Assembly (NCBI RefSeq): GCF_900108875.1
Contig: NZ_FNYJ01000003.1
Coordinates: 331,969 to 395,968, forward strand
DNA: 64,000 bases
Direction: 5' to 3'
Source: Pseudomonas sp. NFR16
GTDB taxonomy: Bacteria > Pseudomonadota > Gammaproteobacteria > Pseudomonadales > Pseudomonadaceae
The notes beneath the pieces were generated by a model. The model made no database searches, was not told where the DNA came from, and saw only the letters and a program-made list of their open reading frames with translations. The position numbers were made by a program, and so were the translations under genes. Below are positions 1 through 11,887 of the stretch, in pieces. Within the stretch, counting starts at the first letter, position 1, and every line of letters begins with the position of its first letter.

Positions 1-967
<967 letters not shown>

Positions 968-1012
968 GTAGCAGCCCCAAGCTGCAAGCTGCAAGCCCCA
1001 AGAGAGCACGCC
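968..1012. repeat. Short intergenic repeat rich in AGCTGCAAG units
   Basis: Between frmA and fghA the sequence holds tandem copies of AAGCTGCAAG followed by CCCCAAGAG. A related AAGCTGCAAG/CTTGCGGCTTG arrangement occurs at 59905-59975. This looks like a dispersed Pseudomonas intergenic repeat, distinct from the GTGGGAGCGAGC REP type elsewhere in the window. No function is inferred. Confidence 0.45.
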
Positions 1013-1067
1013 ATTGTGCCGACTTGCGGCCTGCGGTTTGAAGTGTGTGGCTGGGAGGAACGATCCC

Positions 1068-1913
1068 ATGAGTCTGGAAAACATCTCGTGCCAGAAAAGC
1101 TTCGGCGGCTGGCACAAACGTTACAAACATCACTCCGACGTGCTGGGTTGCGACATGGTGTTTGCGGTCTACCTGCCTCCCCAGGCAGAGCAGGGCGGCA
1201 AGCTTCCTGTGGTTTACTGGTTGTCAGGCCTGACCTGCACCGATGAAAACTTCATGCAGAAGGCTGGCGCGCAACGTATTGCGGCCGAGCTTGGGGTCAT
1301 CATCGTGGCGCCGGACACCAGTCCGCGTGGCGCCGATGTGCCGGGTGATCCGGACAATGCCTATGATTTCGGTCTGGGCGCCGGTTTTTACCTGAATGCC
1401 ACACAGCAACCCTGGGCGCGGCATTATCGCATGTACGATTATGTGGTCAGCGAACTGCCTGCCCTGATCGAGGCGCACTTTCCGGCCTCGGACAAACGCA
1501 GCATCAGCGGCCATTCGATGGGCGGTCACGGCGCGCTGGTCTGTGCGTTGCGCAACCCGGGACGCTATCAGTCGGTATCTGCGTTTTCGCCGATCAGCAA
1601 TCCCATGGATTGCCCATGGGGTCAGAAAGCGTTCTCGCGTTATCTGGGCGAAGACCGTTCGCGCTGGCGCGAGTGGGATGCCAGCGTGCTGATCGCAGAG
1701 GCCACCGAACGTCTGCCTTTGCTGGTGGATCAGGGTGATCGCGACGACTTCCTCGCCAATCAGCTCAAGCCCGAAGCGCTGGTGCAGGCCGCGAAGGCGG
1801 TCGGCCATCCGCTGGAGTTGCGCATGCAGCCCGGCTACGACCACAGCTACTACTTCATCGCCAGCTTCATCGAGGATCATCTGCGACATCATGCGCGTGC
1901 GTTGGCGGGCTAA
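1068..1913 (+). CDS. fghA: S-formylglutathione hydrolase
   Basis: Esterase-D type serine hydrolase that splits S-formylglutathione into formate and glutathione, completing glutathione-dependent formaldehyde detoxification begun by frmA just upstream. The product is 281 aa, the usual family length. Seen: nucleophile elbow [10 protein letters not shown], acid region [11 protein letters not shown] and the histidine in GYDHSYYF. The ATG at 1068 is preferred over an upstream in-frame GTG at 1014 because it follows GGGAGGAACGATCCC, a good ribosome binding site, and because the protein then begins MSLENIS as in the family. Confidence 0.96.
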   Translation: MSLENISCQKSFGGWHKRYKHHSDVLGCDMVFAVYLPPQAEQGGKLPVVYWLSGLTCTDENFMQKAGAQRIAAELGVIIVAPDTSPRGADVPGDPDNAYDFGLGAGFYLNATQQPWARHYRMYDYVVSELPALIEAHFPASDKRSISGHSMGGHGALVCALRNPGRYQSVSAFSPISNPMDCPWGQKAFSRYLGEDRSRWREWDASVLIAEATERLPLLVDQGDRDDFLANQLKPEALVQAAKAVGHPLELRMQPGYDHSYYFIASFIEDHLRHHARALAG

Positions 1914-1937
1914 TGTCCGACAAAGTAGGTAGAATCA

Positions 1938-1965
1938 CGCCCTGACTTTTTCAGGGCGTTTTTTT
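1938..1965 (+). terminator. Rho-independent terminator after fghA, abutting the ispF start
   Basis: An 8-bp perfect stem (CGCCCTGA/TCAGGGCG, 1938-1945 and 1951-1958) with a CTTTT loop is followed by seven T (1959-1965). The next base is the A of the ispF ATG, so the terminator occupies the space where the ispF ribosome binding site would be expected. Confidence 0.85.
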
Positions 1966-2439
1966 ATGCGTATTGGCCACGGCTATGATGTGCACCGTTT
2001 CGCTGAAGGCGATTTCATTACCTTGGGTGGGGTGCGGATCGCGCACACGTCCGGTCTGCTCGCGCATTCCGATGGCGATGTCCTGCTGCACGCCTTGAGC
2101 GATGCGTTGCTTGGCGCCGCCGCTCTGGGTGATATCGGCAAGCATTTTCCAGACACCGATCCGCAGTTCAAGGGTGCCGACAGCCGTGTGTTGCTGCGTC
2201 ATGTGCTCAAGCAAGTGCAGGCCAAGGGCTGGAAAGTCGGTAACGTCGACGCGACCATCGTCGCTCAGGCGCCGAAGATGGCCCCGCACATCGACACCAT
2301 GCGCACGCTGATCGCTGAAGATCTGCAGGTCGATCTGGATCAGGTCAACGTCAAGGCCACCACCACCGAAAAACTCGGTTTCACCGGACGTGAAGAAGGC
2401 ATCGCGGTTCACGCGGTCGCACTGTTGATCGCCGCATGA
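1966..2439 (+). CDS. ispF: 2-C-methyl-D-erythritol 2,4-cyclodiphosphate synthase
   Basis: Fifth step of the MEP isoprenoid pathway: cyclises CDP-ME 2-phosphate to ME-cPP with loss of CMP. 157 aa, normal length. The N-terminus [12 protein letters not shown] carries the zinc ligands Asp8 and His10, and the family signature around [16 protein letters not shown] follows, as does [11 protein letters not shown] near the C-terminus. The start is fixed by homology, yet there is no room for a separate Shine-Dalgarno sequence because a terminator T-tract ends at the base before ATG. Its 3' end overlaps truD by 4 bp. Confidence 0.97.
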   Translation: MRIGHGYDVHRFAEGDFITLGGVRIAHTSGLLAHSDGDVLLHALSDALLGAAALGDIGKHFPDTDPQFKGADSRVLLRHVLKQVQAKGWKVGNVDATIVAQAPKMAPHIDTMRTLIAEDLQVDLDQVNVKATTTEKLGFTGREEGIAVHAVALLIAA

Positions 2440-3481
2440 CCGAACTCGAACTGCTGGGCCCGAAGGCCTATGGCGATGCGTTGGGCACCGCCGTATTGAA
2501 AGCCACCGCCGCAGACTTTCAGGTCGATGAAGTGCTGGATATCCCGTTGTCCGGCGATGGCGAGCATCTGTGGCTCTGGGTTGAAAAGCGCGGTCTGAAC
2601 ACCGAAGAAGCGGCTCGCCGACTGGCCAGGGCCGCAGGCGTGCCTCTGCGCACGGTCAGTTACGCCGGTTTGAAGGATCGCCAGGCGCTGACCCGCCAGT
2701 GGTTCAGCATTCAACTGCCGGGCAAGGCCGACCCGGACATGTCCTCAGCCGAAAACGACACGCTGAAAATTCTCGACAGCAAGCGGCATAAACGCAAGCT
2801 GCAACGCGGCGCCCACGCCGCCAACGGATTCACCTTGCGTCTGACGCAGCTTCAGGCAGACAAAGCGGCGCTCGACGCGCGACTGGAGGCCATTCGGCTG
2901 GCCGGCATCCCGAATTATTTCGGCGCCCAGCGGTTTGGTCACGAGGGCGGCAATCTCGGTGAAGCGCGCCATTACGCCGAACGACAGGCATTGCCGGAAC
3001 AGCGCAATGTGCGTTCGCGCCTGCTATCGACCGCACGCAGCTATCTGTTCAATCAGGTGCTGGCTGCGCGCGTCGCGGACGGAAGCTGGCAGCGGGCCCA
3101 GCCAGGCGACTTGCTCGCGTTCACCGACAGCCGCAGTTTTTTTCCTGCCTCAGAAGCAGAGTGCAGCGACCCTCGGCTGGCGATCCTCGATCTGCACCCG
3201 ACCGGGCCGCAATGGGGGGAGGGGGACTCGCCAGCCTCGGGCGCCACGGCAGCGCTCGAAAACAGCATCGCCCAGCGCGAGTCATCGCTCTGTAACTGGT
3301 TGATAAAAGCGGGAATGGAACACGAACGTCGCATCCTGCGACTGCCCATCGGGCGGTTGACGTGGCATTATCCCGAGCCTGACATTCTGCAACTGGAATT
3401 CGTCCTGCCGGCCGGATGCTTCGCCACCGCATTGGTGCGTGAACTCGTCGATCTGGTGCCGACAGGACAGACGGACAGCTC

Positions 3482-3494
<13 letters not shown>
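2436..3494 (+). CDS. truD: tRNA pseudouridine(13) synthase TruD
   Basis: Converts U13 of tRNA-Glu to pseudouridine. 352 aa, typical of the family. Seen: the catalytic-Asp motif in [14 protein letters not shown] near residue 80, and the TruD-domain motif NYFGAQRFG near residue 160. The ATG overlaps the ispF stop (ATGA) and the gene overlaps surE by 13 bp, so ispF-truD-surE-pcm are translationally close-packed, as in other Pseudomonas. No anomaly seen. Confidence 0.97.
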
Positions 3495-4908
<1,414 letters not shown>

Positions 4909-5096
4909 GCGCTATTTTGCAGCTGCAATGAATTCCAGCAGACGCCGCCGGTCTACAGGCTGGCGTTTTGCGATGAAGACAAAGGGTGTCTGCCGCAGCG
5001 TTGCAGCGAAGGTTTACACCAGCTTTTCCATGGCTGCCTGTCATTTCAAGACACATCAGGCAGCTTTTATTCAGTCACCAGTAAAGGGAGTGACGG

Positions 5097-5999
5097 GTGA
5101 GTCTCACAGTCATTCGGCAGCGTAGTTCTTCAACAAGTTTTCAGCGTCTGGTGATTGGCATTGCCCTGAGTGTCCTTCTGGTCGGCTGCTCCAGCGCACC
5201 GTCGGGCGGCGTGCGCGTTGTGGACCGCAACAGCAGCAAGCCGGCCGCTCCCGTTCGGCAGCCGGTCACAACCGGCCAGTACGTGGTCAAGCGTGGCGAC
5301 ACGCTGTTTTCGATTGCATTCCGTTACGGCTGGGACTGGAAAGCGCTGGCGGCCCGCAACAACATCCCCGAGCCCTATACCATTCATGTCGGTCAGGCCA
5401 TTCGCTTCGACGGACGCTCGACGTCGGGCTCGACTGCTATCGCCGCAGCGCCGGTCGTCGTGCCGCAGACTTCCACGAGCAGCAGCACCAGTTCGTCGCC
5501 TTCAGGTTCGCTGAAAACAACCGTTATATCTCGGCCCGTAGGCTCTAATCCGGTCGTTGTAGCGCCGGCAGGTTCAACTTCAACAACAACTCCGGTTAAT
5601 ACACCGGTGGTTGCAGGGGCGCGTTCTCCAAGCGGATGGGCCTGGCCAACTAATGGCGTTTTGATCGCCAAGTTTTCTTCAAACGGTAGTTTGAATAAAG
5701 GAATTGATATCGCTGGTGATTTGGGACAGCCTGTTTTAGCCGCGTCTGATGGTTCAGTGGTATACGCCGGAAGTGGATTAAGGGGCTACGGCGAATTAGT
5801 AATCATCAAACACAGCGATACCTACGTCAGTGCTTACGGTCATAACCGTAGGCTGTTGGTTCGGGAGGGGCAGCAGGTCAAGGCAGGGCAAACAATCGCC
5901 GAGATGGGATCGACCGGAACTGACCGGGTGAAACTGCATTTTGAGATTCGCCGTCAGGGTAAGCCTGTAGATCCACTGGAATTCTTGCCACGTCGTTGA
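5097..5999 (+). CDS. nlpD: Lipoprotein NlpD, LysM plus degenerate M23/LytM domain
   Basis: Outer-membrane lipoprotein that activates the septal amidase AmiC for daughter-cell separation. 300 aa from a GTG start behind AAAGGGAG. Lipobox LVGC with the lipidated Cys31; LysM domain at about residues 62-104 (YVVKRGDTL to GQAIRF); a Ser/Thr/Val-rich linker; LytM domain from about 195. That domain reads NKGIDIAG where active M23 peptidases have the first zinc-binding His, so it should be catalytically dead, as in E. coli NlpD. The second half (about 5510-5850) is visibly AT-rich compared with its flanks, the interval where the rpoS promoter usually lies. Confidence 0.96.
   Translation: MSLTVIRQRSSSTSFQRLVIGIALSVLLVGCSSAPSGGVRVVDRNSSKPAAPVRQPVTTGQYVVKRGDTLFSIAFRYGWDWKALAARNNIPEPYTIHVGQAIRFDGRSTSGSTAIAAAPVVVPQTSTSSSTSSSPSGSLKTTVISRPVGSNPVVVAPAGSTSTTTPVNTPVVAGARSPSGWAWPTNGVLIAKFSSNGSLNKGIDIAGDLGQPVLAASDGSVVYAGSGLRGYGELVIIKHSDTYVSAYGHNRRLLVREGQQVKAGQTIAEMGSTGTDRVKLHFEIRRQGKPVDPLEFLPRR
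5510..5850 (+). promoter_or_regulatory. AT-rich block inside nlpD, probable location of the internal rpoS promoter
   Basis: Codon choice in this part of nlpD shifts to A/T-ending codons (GTT, AAT, TCT, TTT, TTA), unlike both flanks. In enterics and Pseudomonas the main rpoS promoter lies within nlpD, several hundred bases upstream of rpoS, which coincides with this block (rpoS starts at 6104). A TATACG hexamer at 5761-5766 could be a -10, but no convincing -35 was found at the right spacing, so no exact promoter is claimed. Confidence 0.45.
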
Positions 6000-6103
6000 T
6001 CGGTTGTCAGCCTGTTCCTGCCGTAGAGGGGACAGGCTCAAGTGCTGCCACGGAAAAAGGCGCCACTGGAGCTTGAGGTCGAACTCATCAAAGGACTATA
6101 ACA

Positions 6104-7108
6104 ATGGCTCTCAACAAAGAAGTGCCGGAGTTTGACATAGACGACGAGGTCCTCCTTATGGAGCACGGAATCGTCCTGGATTCTGCAACGGATGAGAAGC
6201 CAGCTACACCTTCTGTTCGTGCAAAGACCAAAAACTCCGCAGCGCTCAAGCAGCACAAGTACATCGACTACACGCGGGCACTGGATGCCACGCAGCTGTA
6301 TCTCAACGAAATCGGTTTTTCTCCTTTGCTCTCTCCGGCAGAAGAGGTTCACTTTGCGCGTCTGTCGCAAAGTGGCGATCCGGCCGGACGCAAACGCATG
6401 ATTGAAAGCAATCTGCGGCTGGTGGTGAAAATCGCCAGGCGCTACGTCAATCGTGGCCTGTCATTGCTGGACCTGATCGAGGAGGGCAATCTCGGCCTGA
6501 TTCGGGCGGTCGAAAAATTCGATCCGGAACGCGGCTTCCGCTTCTCCACATACGCCACCTGGTGGATCCGTCAGACCATCGAGCGCGCGATCATGAATCA
6601 GACGCGGACCATCCGCCTGCCGATTCACGTGGTCAAGGAGCTCAACGTCTACCTGCGTGCGGCCCGCGAGCTGACGCAAAAGCTCGATCACGAACCTTCC
6701 CCTGAAGAGATCGCCAACCTGCTCGAAAAGCCGGTCTGCGAGGTCAAGCGCATGCTCGGATTGAATGAGCGTGTGTCCTCCGTCGACGTCTCGCTGGGGC
6801 CGGACTCGGACAAAACCCTGCTGGACACCCTCACTGATGATCGGCCCACCGATCCCTGCGAGCTGCTGCAGGACGACGATCTCTCCCAGAGCATCGATCA
6901 ATGGCTGTCTGAGCTCACCGACAAGCAACGCGAGGTCGTCGTGCGGCGATTTGGTCTGCGCGGCCATGAGAGCAGCACCCTTGAAGACGTAGGACTGGAG
7001 ATCGGTCTGACCCGGGAACGTGTCCGGCAGATTCAGGTTGAAGGGCTCAAGCGTCTGCGGGAAATTCTGGAGAAGAACGGCCTTTCCAGTGAGTCATTGT
7101 TTCAATGA
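6104..7108 (+). CDS. rpoS: RNA polymerase sigma factor RpoS
   Basis: Stationary-phase and general-stress sigma-70 family factor. 334 aa. Region 1.2/2 runs from [11 protein letters not shown] through the core-binding and -10 recognition helices ([31 protein letters not shown]). Region 3 is around [10 protein letters not shown], and the region 4 helix-turn-helix is near [20 protein letters not shown]. The start follows AAAGGACTATAACA; the GGA in this Shine-Dalgarno is the type of motif RsmA/CsrA proteins bind, and an antagonist RNA, rsmZ, is encoded just downstream. Followed by a terminator. Confidence 0.98.
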   Translation: MALNKEVPEFDIDDEVLLMEHGIVLDSATDEKPATPSVRAKTKNSAALKQHKYIDYTRALDATQLYLNEIGFSPLLSPAEEVHFARLSQSGDPAGRKRMIESNLRLVVKIARRYVNRGLSLLDLIEEGNLGLIRAVEKFDPERGFRFSTYATWWIRQTIERAIMNQTRTIRLPIHVVKELNVYLRAARELTQKLDHEPSPEEIANLLEKPVCEVKRMLGLNERVSSVDVSLGPDSDKTLLDTLTDDRPTDPCELLQDDDLSQSIDQWLSELTDKQREVVVRRFGLRGHESSTLEDVGLEIGLTRERVRQIQVEGLKRLREILEKNGLSSESLFQ

Positions 7109-7154
7109 TCCCATGATGCTCTGTTATAACTAATAGCCAGTTAGCATCATTCAG

Positions 7155-7178
7155 AGCCCCGACGAGTCGGGGCTTTTT
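7155..7178 (+). terminator. rpoS terminator
   Basis: GC-rich hairpin AGCCCCGA/TCGGGGCT with a short loop, followed by a T run, 46 bases after the rpoS stop. Typical Rho-independent terminator. Confidence 0.88.
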
Positions 7179-7281
7179 AATGTTTCAATTTGATGTTTTC
7201 CGGGCACTGACCTCAAGTTTATTTTCCTGCACATATGTCGACTTTAATATTTTATTGGTCGTGGGTTGTGCTTACTTAAGT

Positions 7282-7299
7282 TGTAAGACTTCTCTCACA
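7282..7299 (+). promoter_or_regulatory. GacA upstream activating sequence for rsmZ
   Basis: The 18-mer reads TGTAAG-N6-CTCACA, one mismatch from the palindromic GacA box TGTAAG-N6-CTTACA. It ends about 170 bp before the inferred rsmZ transcription start, the distance known for rsmZ in other pseudomonads. Binding by phosphorylated GacA is inferred. Confidence 0.8.
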
Positions 7300-7436
7300 C
7301 GTCTTGTCAGTCATCGACTTGTTTTGCGACGGGTTGAATCGCTAAAGCGTGAAGGTTGAAAGTTATCCGGCTGATTTGCCTGCGTTTTATCAGCGGGTTT
7401 ATTCGCAGGATGAATTGTTTTGAAAAGTGGGCGCCC

Positions 7437-7464
7437 TTGTCCACAGTTCAGAAATCACTAATAT
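7437..7464 (+). promoter_or_regulatory. rsmZ core promoter
   Basis: TTGTCC (7437-7442) and TAATAT (7459-7464) are separated by 16 bp, placing transcription start near 7471, exactly where the first rsmZ hairpin begins. Confidence 0.7.
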
Positions 7465-7470
7465 CAGAAC

Positions 7471-7603
7471 TGTACCGACGGATTGGTACAGGCGGTCAAG
7501 GAAGACTGCTCAAGGACATCGCAGGATGCGATTCATCAGGATGATGAAAACGGATTAAAGGGATTATGGAAAAAATGTGGGCGGGTCATACCGCCCCTTT
7601 TTT
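7471..7603 (+). ncRNA. rsmZ: RsmZ small RNA, RsmA/RsmE-sequestering
   Basis: Regulatory RNA of the Gac/Rsm cascade that titrates RsmA/RsmE translational repressors. It lies between rpoS and fdxA, its conserved location. About eight GGA motifs occur in 108 nt. Four consecutive small hairpins each present GGA in the loop: TGTACC/GGTACA (7471-7490), GCGGTC/GACTGC (7492-7509), ATCGC/GCGAT (7518-7532) and TTCATC/GATGAA (7532-7548). A terminator GGGCGG/CCGCCC plus T run (7579-7603) ends it. Structure was read by eye, not folded. Confidence 0.92.
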
Positions 7604-7678
7604 CGTCCGCAGAAAAGTGCGATGTCGCCCTGCAGAAATGCAAATGGCCCCGAAGGGCCATTGCGCAAGCGGCATCAC

Positions 7679-8002
7679 TCAGCGTTCGAGATCTGCGATC
7701 TTGCCGGTCTTGCCATCCCACTCTTCAGCGTCAGGCAGAGCATCCTTGCGCTCGGTGATGTTGGGCCAGATGTCAGCCAGCTCGGCGTTGAGCTCGATGA
7801 AGTTCTCCATGCCCGCCGGAACCTCGTCTTCGGAGAAGATCGCGTTGGCCGGGCATTCAGGCTCGCAGAGCGCGCAATCGATGCACTCGTCCGGGTGAAT
7901 CACCAGGAAATTCGGGCCTTCGTAAAAGCAGTCCACCGGACAGACTTCTACGCAGTCGGTGTACTTGCACTTGATGCAGTTGTCGGTGACGACGAAGGTC
8001 AT
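7679..8002 (-). CDS. fdxA: Seven-iron ferredoxin FdxA
   Basis: Small soluble electron carrier with a [3Fe-4S] and a [4Fe-4S] cluster. 107 aa. Seen: cysteine motifs [18 protein letters not shown] near the N-terminus and [12 protein letters not shown] near residue 40, then a C-terminal extension typical of the 7Fe class. Encoded opposite rpoS/rsmZ and in the same direction as mutS upstream, the same order as in P. aeruginosa. Confidence 0.97.
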   Translation of the reverse strand: MTFVVTDNCIKCKYTDCVEVCPVDCFYEGPNFLVIHPDECIDCALCEPECPANAIFSEDEVPAGMENFIELNAELADIWPNITERKDALPDAEEWDGKTGKIADLER

Positions 8003-8242
8003 TTCTAATTCTCTCCTCAGGCGGCGGAAGCAAGGCCGTTCAATCAGGCTTGCCAGATTCGGGAGTCCCCGGGCCGTGAAAACTCAGCGTGCCGAGCAAC
8101 GCGGCAGGCAAGGCGACCTTGCGCTGCGGTGTCCGACCTTGGTTCGCTGCGTTCAAACGCGGCCAGGATTGCTGTGAAGCCAGGCTAAAAGCTCACAGCG
8201 TCCCAAACCGCGCGGGATTCTAACAGCTTGTTACCAATCCCG

Positions 8243-10822
8243 TTAGATGCGTGTTTGCATCGAATACAACAACTCCAGCGCCTGACGCGGTGTCAGGTCA
8301 TCGACTTTCAGGTTCGACAACTCATCCAGCACCGGGTGCGGCAGGCTGGCGAACAGGTCGCTCTGCATCGGTACCGGCGGCTTGCCTGGCTTGGATCTGG
8401 GCTGCTCGTGGGGAAGGCTGGTGGTCTCCAGGCGCAACAGATGCTCCTTCGCGCGGCTGATGACCTTGCCTGGAACCCCCGCCAGCTGGGCCACGGCCAG
8501 GCCGTAGCTCTGACTGGCCGGTCCTGGCAGCACGCGATGCAGAAAGACAATGCGCTCGTTATGCTCGGTGGCGTTGAGATGAACGTTGGCGACCAACGGT
8601 TCACTTTCAGGCAACACCGTCAGCTCGAAATAGTGCGTCGCGAACAACGTGTACGCGCGCAACTGGGCGAGACATTCTGCCGCAGCCCATGCCAGCGAAA
8701 GGCCGTCGAAGGTACTGGTACCGCGGCCGACTTCGTCCATCAGCACCAGGCTTTTGTCGGTAGCGTTGTGCAGGATGTTCGCGGTTTCGCTCATCTCCAC
8801 CATGAAGGTCGAGCGTCCCCCTGCCAGGTCATCGCTCGAGCCGATGCGCGTGAAGATGCGATCAACCAACGACAGCTCGCAGCTCGCGGCCGGTACGAAG
8901 CTGCCGATGTGCGCCAGCAGCACGATCAACGCGGTCTGACGCATATAGGTCGACTTACCGCCCATGTTGGGGCCAGTAATGACCAGCATCCGGGTGTTGT
9001 CGTTGAGATCCAGATCGTTGGCCACGAACGGTGAGGACAGCACTTGCTCAACCACCGGATGACGACCTTGCTCGATGCGCATGCACGGCTCGTCGGTGAA
9101 GCGTGGGCGGTTCAGGTCCAGATTCAGGGCGCGCTCGGCCAGATTGCTCAGGACGTCCAGTTCGGCCAAGGCTGCGGCGGTGTCCTGCAGCGGCGCGAGA
9201 TGGCCGATGAGGTCCTCGAGCAGCGCTTCGTAGAGCATTTTTTCCCGGGCCAGCGCGCGACTCTTGGCGGACAGCGCCTTGTCCTCGAACTCTTTGAGTT
9301 CCGGCGTGATGAAGCGCTCGGCGCCTTTGAGCGTCTGCCGACGGATGTAATCGGCAGGTGCCTGTTCGGCCTGTTTGCTTGGCAGTTCAATGAAATAGCC
9401 GTGTACGCGGTTGTAACCGACCTTGAGGTTGGCAAGACCGGTGCGGGCTTTCTCGCGGGTTTCCAGGTCGATCAGGAATTGCCCGGCGTTCTCGCTCAGG
9501 GACAAGAGCTCATCGAGCTCGGCGTCGTAGCCGGTTTTCAGCACGCCGCCGTCACGAATGACCGCAGGCGGGTTGTCGATGATCGCGCGTTGCAGCAGGT
9601 CAGCCAGCTCGGGGTAAGTGCTCGCGGTTCTGGCCAGTTGCTGAATGTGAGGCGCTTCGAGCTCTGCCAGTGCCAACTGCAATTCAGGCAGCGCGCCCAG
9701 GGCGTCGCGCAGGCGGGCAAGGTCACGAGGTCTGGCGTTGCGCAGGCCGATACGGGCGAGGATGCGCTCGATATCACCAATTTCCTTCAGCTGTGGCTGC
9801 AGGTTTTCAAAGCGATAGCGTTCCAGGAAGCACCCGATCGACTCCTGCCGGGCTTGCAGTACGGCAAGGTCGCGCAACGGGCGATTCAGCCAGCGGGTCA
9901 GCAAGCGCGTCGCCATTGCCGTCTGGCAGCGGTCCATGACTGACTGCAGCGTGTTGTCGCGCCCACCGGCAAGGTTGGTGTCCAGCTCCAGATTGCGGCG
10001 ACTCGCGCCATCCAGAATCACCGTGTCGTCCATGCGCTCGTGACGCAGGCTGCGCAGATGTGGCAACGCGGTGCGTTGGGTTTCCTTCGCGTAGCCCAGC
10101 AGGCAGCCGGCGGCGCCGATCGCCAGGGTCAGGTTCTCGCAGCCGAAACCTTTCAGGTCCTGGGTGGAAAACTGCTGACACAAACTCTTGTGCGCTGAAT
10201 CGCGCTCGAAATCCCACGGCGCACGGCGGCGCGCGCCTCGGCGTTTTTCCGCAGGCAATCCTTGCGGCCAGTCATCGGGGATCAGCAGCTCGACCGGGTT
10301 GATGCGCTCAAGCTCGGCCAGCAGGTTTTCCCAGCCTTTGATCTCCTGAACCGTGAAGTTGCCGCTGGTGATGTCCAGCACCGCCAGCCCGAACAAACGC
10401 TCATCACCCAGCACGGCTGCGATCAGGTTGTCCCGGCGCTCATCGAGCAGCGCCTCGTCGCTGACTGTGCCTGGGGTAATGATGCGCACGACCTGCCGCT
10501 CCACCGGGCCTTTGCTGGTCGCCGGATCGCCGATCTGTTCGCAGATCACCACCGATTCGCCCAGCTTCACCAGCTTGGCCAGATACGCTTCAGCGGCGTG
10601 ATAGGGAATTCCGCACATGGGAATGCTTTGCCCCGCCGACTGGCCACGGGCGGTCAGGGTGATGTCGAGCAGCTTCGCCGCCTTCTTGGCGTCTTCGTAG
10701 AAGATCTCGTAGAAGTCGCCCATGCGATAAAACATCAATTGCTCAGGATGCTGGTTCTTCAGCTTCCAGTACTGCTGCATCATGGGCGTGTGCGAAGAGA
10801 GGTCGGAAATTGCTTTATTCAT
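8243..10822 (-). CDS. mutS: DNA mismatch repair protein MutS
   Basis: Recognises base mismatches and small loops, then recruits MutL. 859 aa, full length. Seen: the mismatch-contact motif in [12 protein letters not shown] near residue 35 (Phe-X-Glu), Walker [15 protein letters not shown] near residue 620, Walker [16 protein letters not shown], and the helix-turn-helix/C-terminal region. The final residues keep the short tetramerisation-type tail. It is transcribed away from recA, leaving a 247-bp gap before the next plus-strand ORF. Confidence 0.98.
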   Translation of the reverse strand: MNKAISDLSSHTPMMQQYWKLKNQHPEQLMFYRMGDFYEIFYEDAKKAAKLLDITLTARGQSAGQSIPMCGIPYHAAEAYLAKLVKLGESVVICEQIGDPATSKGPVERQVVRIITPGTVSDEALLDERRDNLIAAVLGDERLFGLAVLDITSGNFTVQEIKGWENLLAELERINPVELLIPDDWPQGLPAEKRRGARRRAPWDFERDSAHKSLCQQFSTQDLKGFGCENLTLAIGAAGCLLGYAKETQRTALPHLRSLRHERMDDTVILDGASRRNLELDTNLAGGRDNTLQSVMDRCQTAMATRLLTRWLNRPLRDLAVLQARQESIGCFLERYRFENLQPQLKEIGDIERILARIGLRNARPRDLARLRDALGALPELQLALAELEAPHIQQLARTASTYPELADLLQRAIIDNPPAVIRDGGVLKTGYDAELDELLSLSENAGQFLIDLETREKARTGLANLKVGYNRVHGYFIELPSKQAEQAPADYIRRQTLKGAERFITPELKEFEDKALSAKSRALAREKMLYEALLEDLIGHLAPLQDTAAALAELDVLSNLAERALNLDLNRPRFTDEPCMRIEQGRHPVVEQVLSSPFVANDLDLNDNTRMLVITGPNMGGKSTYMRQTALIVLLAHIGSFVPAASCELSLVDRIFTRIGSSDDLAGGRSTFMVEMSETANILHNATDKSLVLMDEVGRGTSTFDGLSLAWAAAECLAQLRAYTLFATHYFELTVLPESEPLVANVHLNATEHNERIVFLHRVLPGPASQSYGLAVAQLAGVPGKVISRAKEHLLRLETTSLPHEQPRSKPGKPPVPMQSDLFASLPHPVLDELSNLKVDDLTPRQALELLYSMQTRI

Positions 10823-11069
10823 CAGTTATTTAGGCAAATTCGTTGGGAGATTGAGGCAAATGAAGGGTGACGCGTGGAATTCCACCTACGTGGTCGACGT
10901 CAGATCCGATTGCTTTTGCGATGGCCGCAAGGTTACCACGCGTGACTCCCAGCCGCAGGTCCGGGTTATTGGTCACCGGGCATTTCCGGACCCACACACG
11001 ACGCCAATGACTGTCTAGGATGTCGAGGCACCGCTCGAATCAGGCGGGATTTCAGACAAGGATCGTTAT

Positions 11070-11201
11070 ATGCAACGCAAGCGTGGAAGAGACTCAACCA
11101 ATGGTCGGTTCATTCCGCTGGAAGAGGCCAAGCGCCGTCCGCGTGAAACCGTCATTGAAACCGTGAAAAAACCCTGTCCCGAGAAACGGGAACCTGCATA
11201 A
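11070..11201 (+). CDS. Conserved-looking small hypothetical protein, 43 aa
   Basis: Short ORF beginning MQRKRGRDSTNG and ending KREPA, strongly basic, with no membrane segment or cysteine pair. AAGGA lies 8 nt before the ATG. It occupies the mutS-pncC interval, where P. aeruginosa also carries a small hypothetical gene (PA3619, recalled and not checked). The N-terminal RKRGRD and later RRPRE patches suggest nucleic-acid or protein contact, but no fold is recognised. Coding status rests on the ribosome binding site, codon pattern and position. Confidence 0.6.
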   Translation: MQRKRGRDSTNGRFIPLEEAKRRPRETVIETVKKPCPEKREPA

Positions 11202-11301
11202 ATGCCTCGACAGGGCGCGGCCCCGTCAACGCCGCGTCCTGCCTTGCACATCAACCATGCTCGTGTAGCGTGGACGCCTTGACCGATACGGAGAACCCTT
11301 T

Positions 11302-11802
11302 GTGGATGAGATCACTCAGTTGGCCGCAACGCTTGGCTCGCAACTCTTGAGCGTCGGCGCTCAGGTCAGCACGGCCGAGTCTTGCACCGGCGGCGGGATT
11401 GCCGAGGCCATCACTCGCATTCCCGGCAGTTCGGCCTGGTTCGAAGCCGGTTACGTCACCTATTCCAACACTCAGAAAACCCGGCAGCTCGACGTCCCGC
11501 AAGAACTGTTCGCCCGCGTCGGCGCCGTCAGTCGCGAAGTGGTCGAGGCCATGGCACGTGGTGCGCAGACGCACAGCGCTTCGCATTTCTCGGTGGCCGT
11601 CAGCGGCGTTGCAGGTCCCGATGGCGGCTCCGCGGAGAAACCGGTTGGCACGGTCTGGATCTGTTGGGGAGCCGGGGAGCAACTGATCGCTCGACGCTTT
11701 CAGTTCGCCGGTGATCGCGATGCCGTGCGCCGACAAACGGTGAAGGCCGCGCTAGAGGGGCTGATCCAGCTCGCTCGCGGAGAAATACCAAATCGGGGGT
11801 AG
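11302..11802 (+). CDS. pncC: Nicotinamide-nucleotide amidohydrolase PncC (CinA C-terminal family)
   Basis: Deamidates nicotinamide mononucleotide to nicotinate mononucleotide in NAD recycling. 166 aa, a stand-alone CinA C-terminal domain with no molybdopterin-binding N-terminal domain. Seen: family motif TAESCTGGGIAEAIT with the likely nucleophilic Ser, GYVTYSNTQKT with the conserved Lys region, and AVSGVAGPDGGS. GTG start behind GGAG. It lies directly upstream of recA, the common cinA-recA pairing. Confidence 0.93.
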   Translation: MDEITQLAATLGSQLLSVGAQVSTAESCTGGGIAEAITRIPGSSAWFEAGYVTYSNTQKTRQLDVPQELFARVGAVSREVVEAMARGAQTHSASHFSVAVSGVAGPDGGSAEKPVGTVWICWGAGEQLIARRFQFAGDRDAVRRQTVKAALEGLIQLARGEIPNRG

Positions 11803-11829
11803 GCGCGCGCTCAACCCTGTGGAATAATA

Positions 11830-11845
11830 CTGGCTACTTATACAG
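11830..11845 (+). promoter_or_regulatory. LexA (SOS) box of recA
   Basis: CTG-N10-CAG palindrome (CTGGCTACTTATACAG), matching the gammaproteobacterial LexA consensus closely. It overlaps a TATACA -10-like hexamer and lies 43 bp before the recA start codon, so LexA should block the recA promoter until DNA damage. Confidence 0.9.
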
Positions 11846-11887
11846 TTATATCGGCCGTCAGGCTTAACCGATTACGAGAGGACTTCA

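Noticed and set aside
5761..5766. TATACG as the exact rpoS -10
   Set aside because: No acceptable -35 at 16-18 bp, so only the AT-rich interval is reported.
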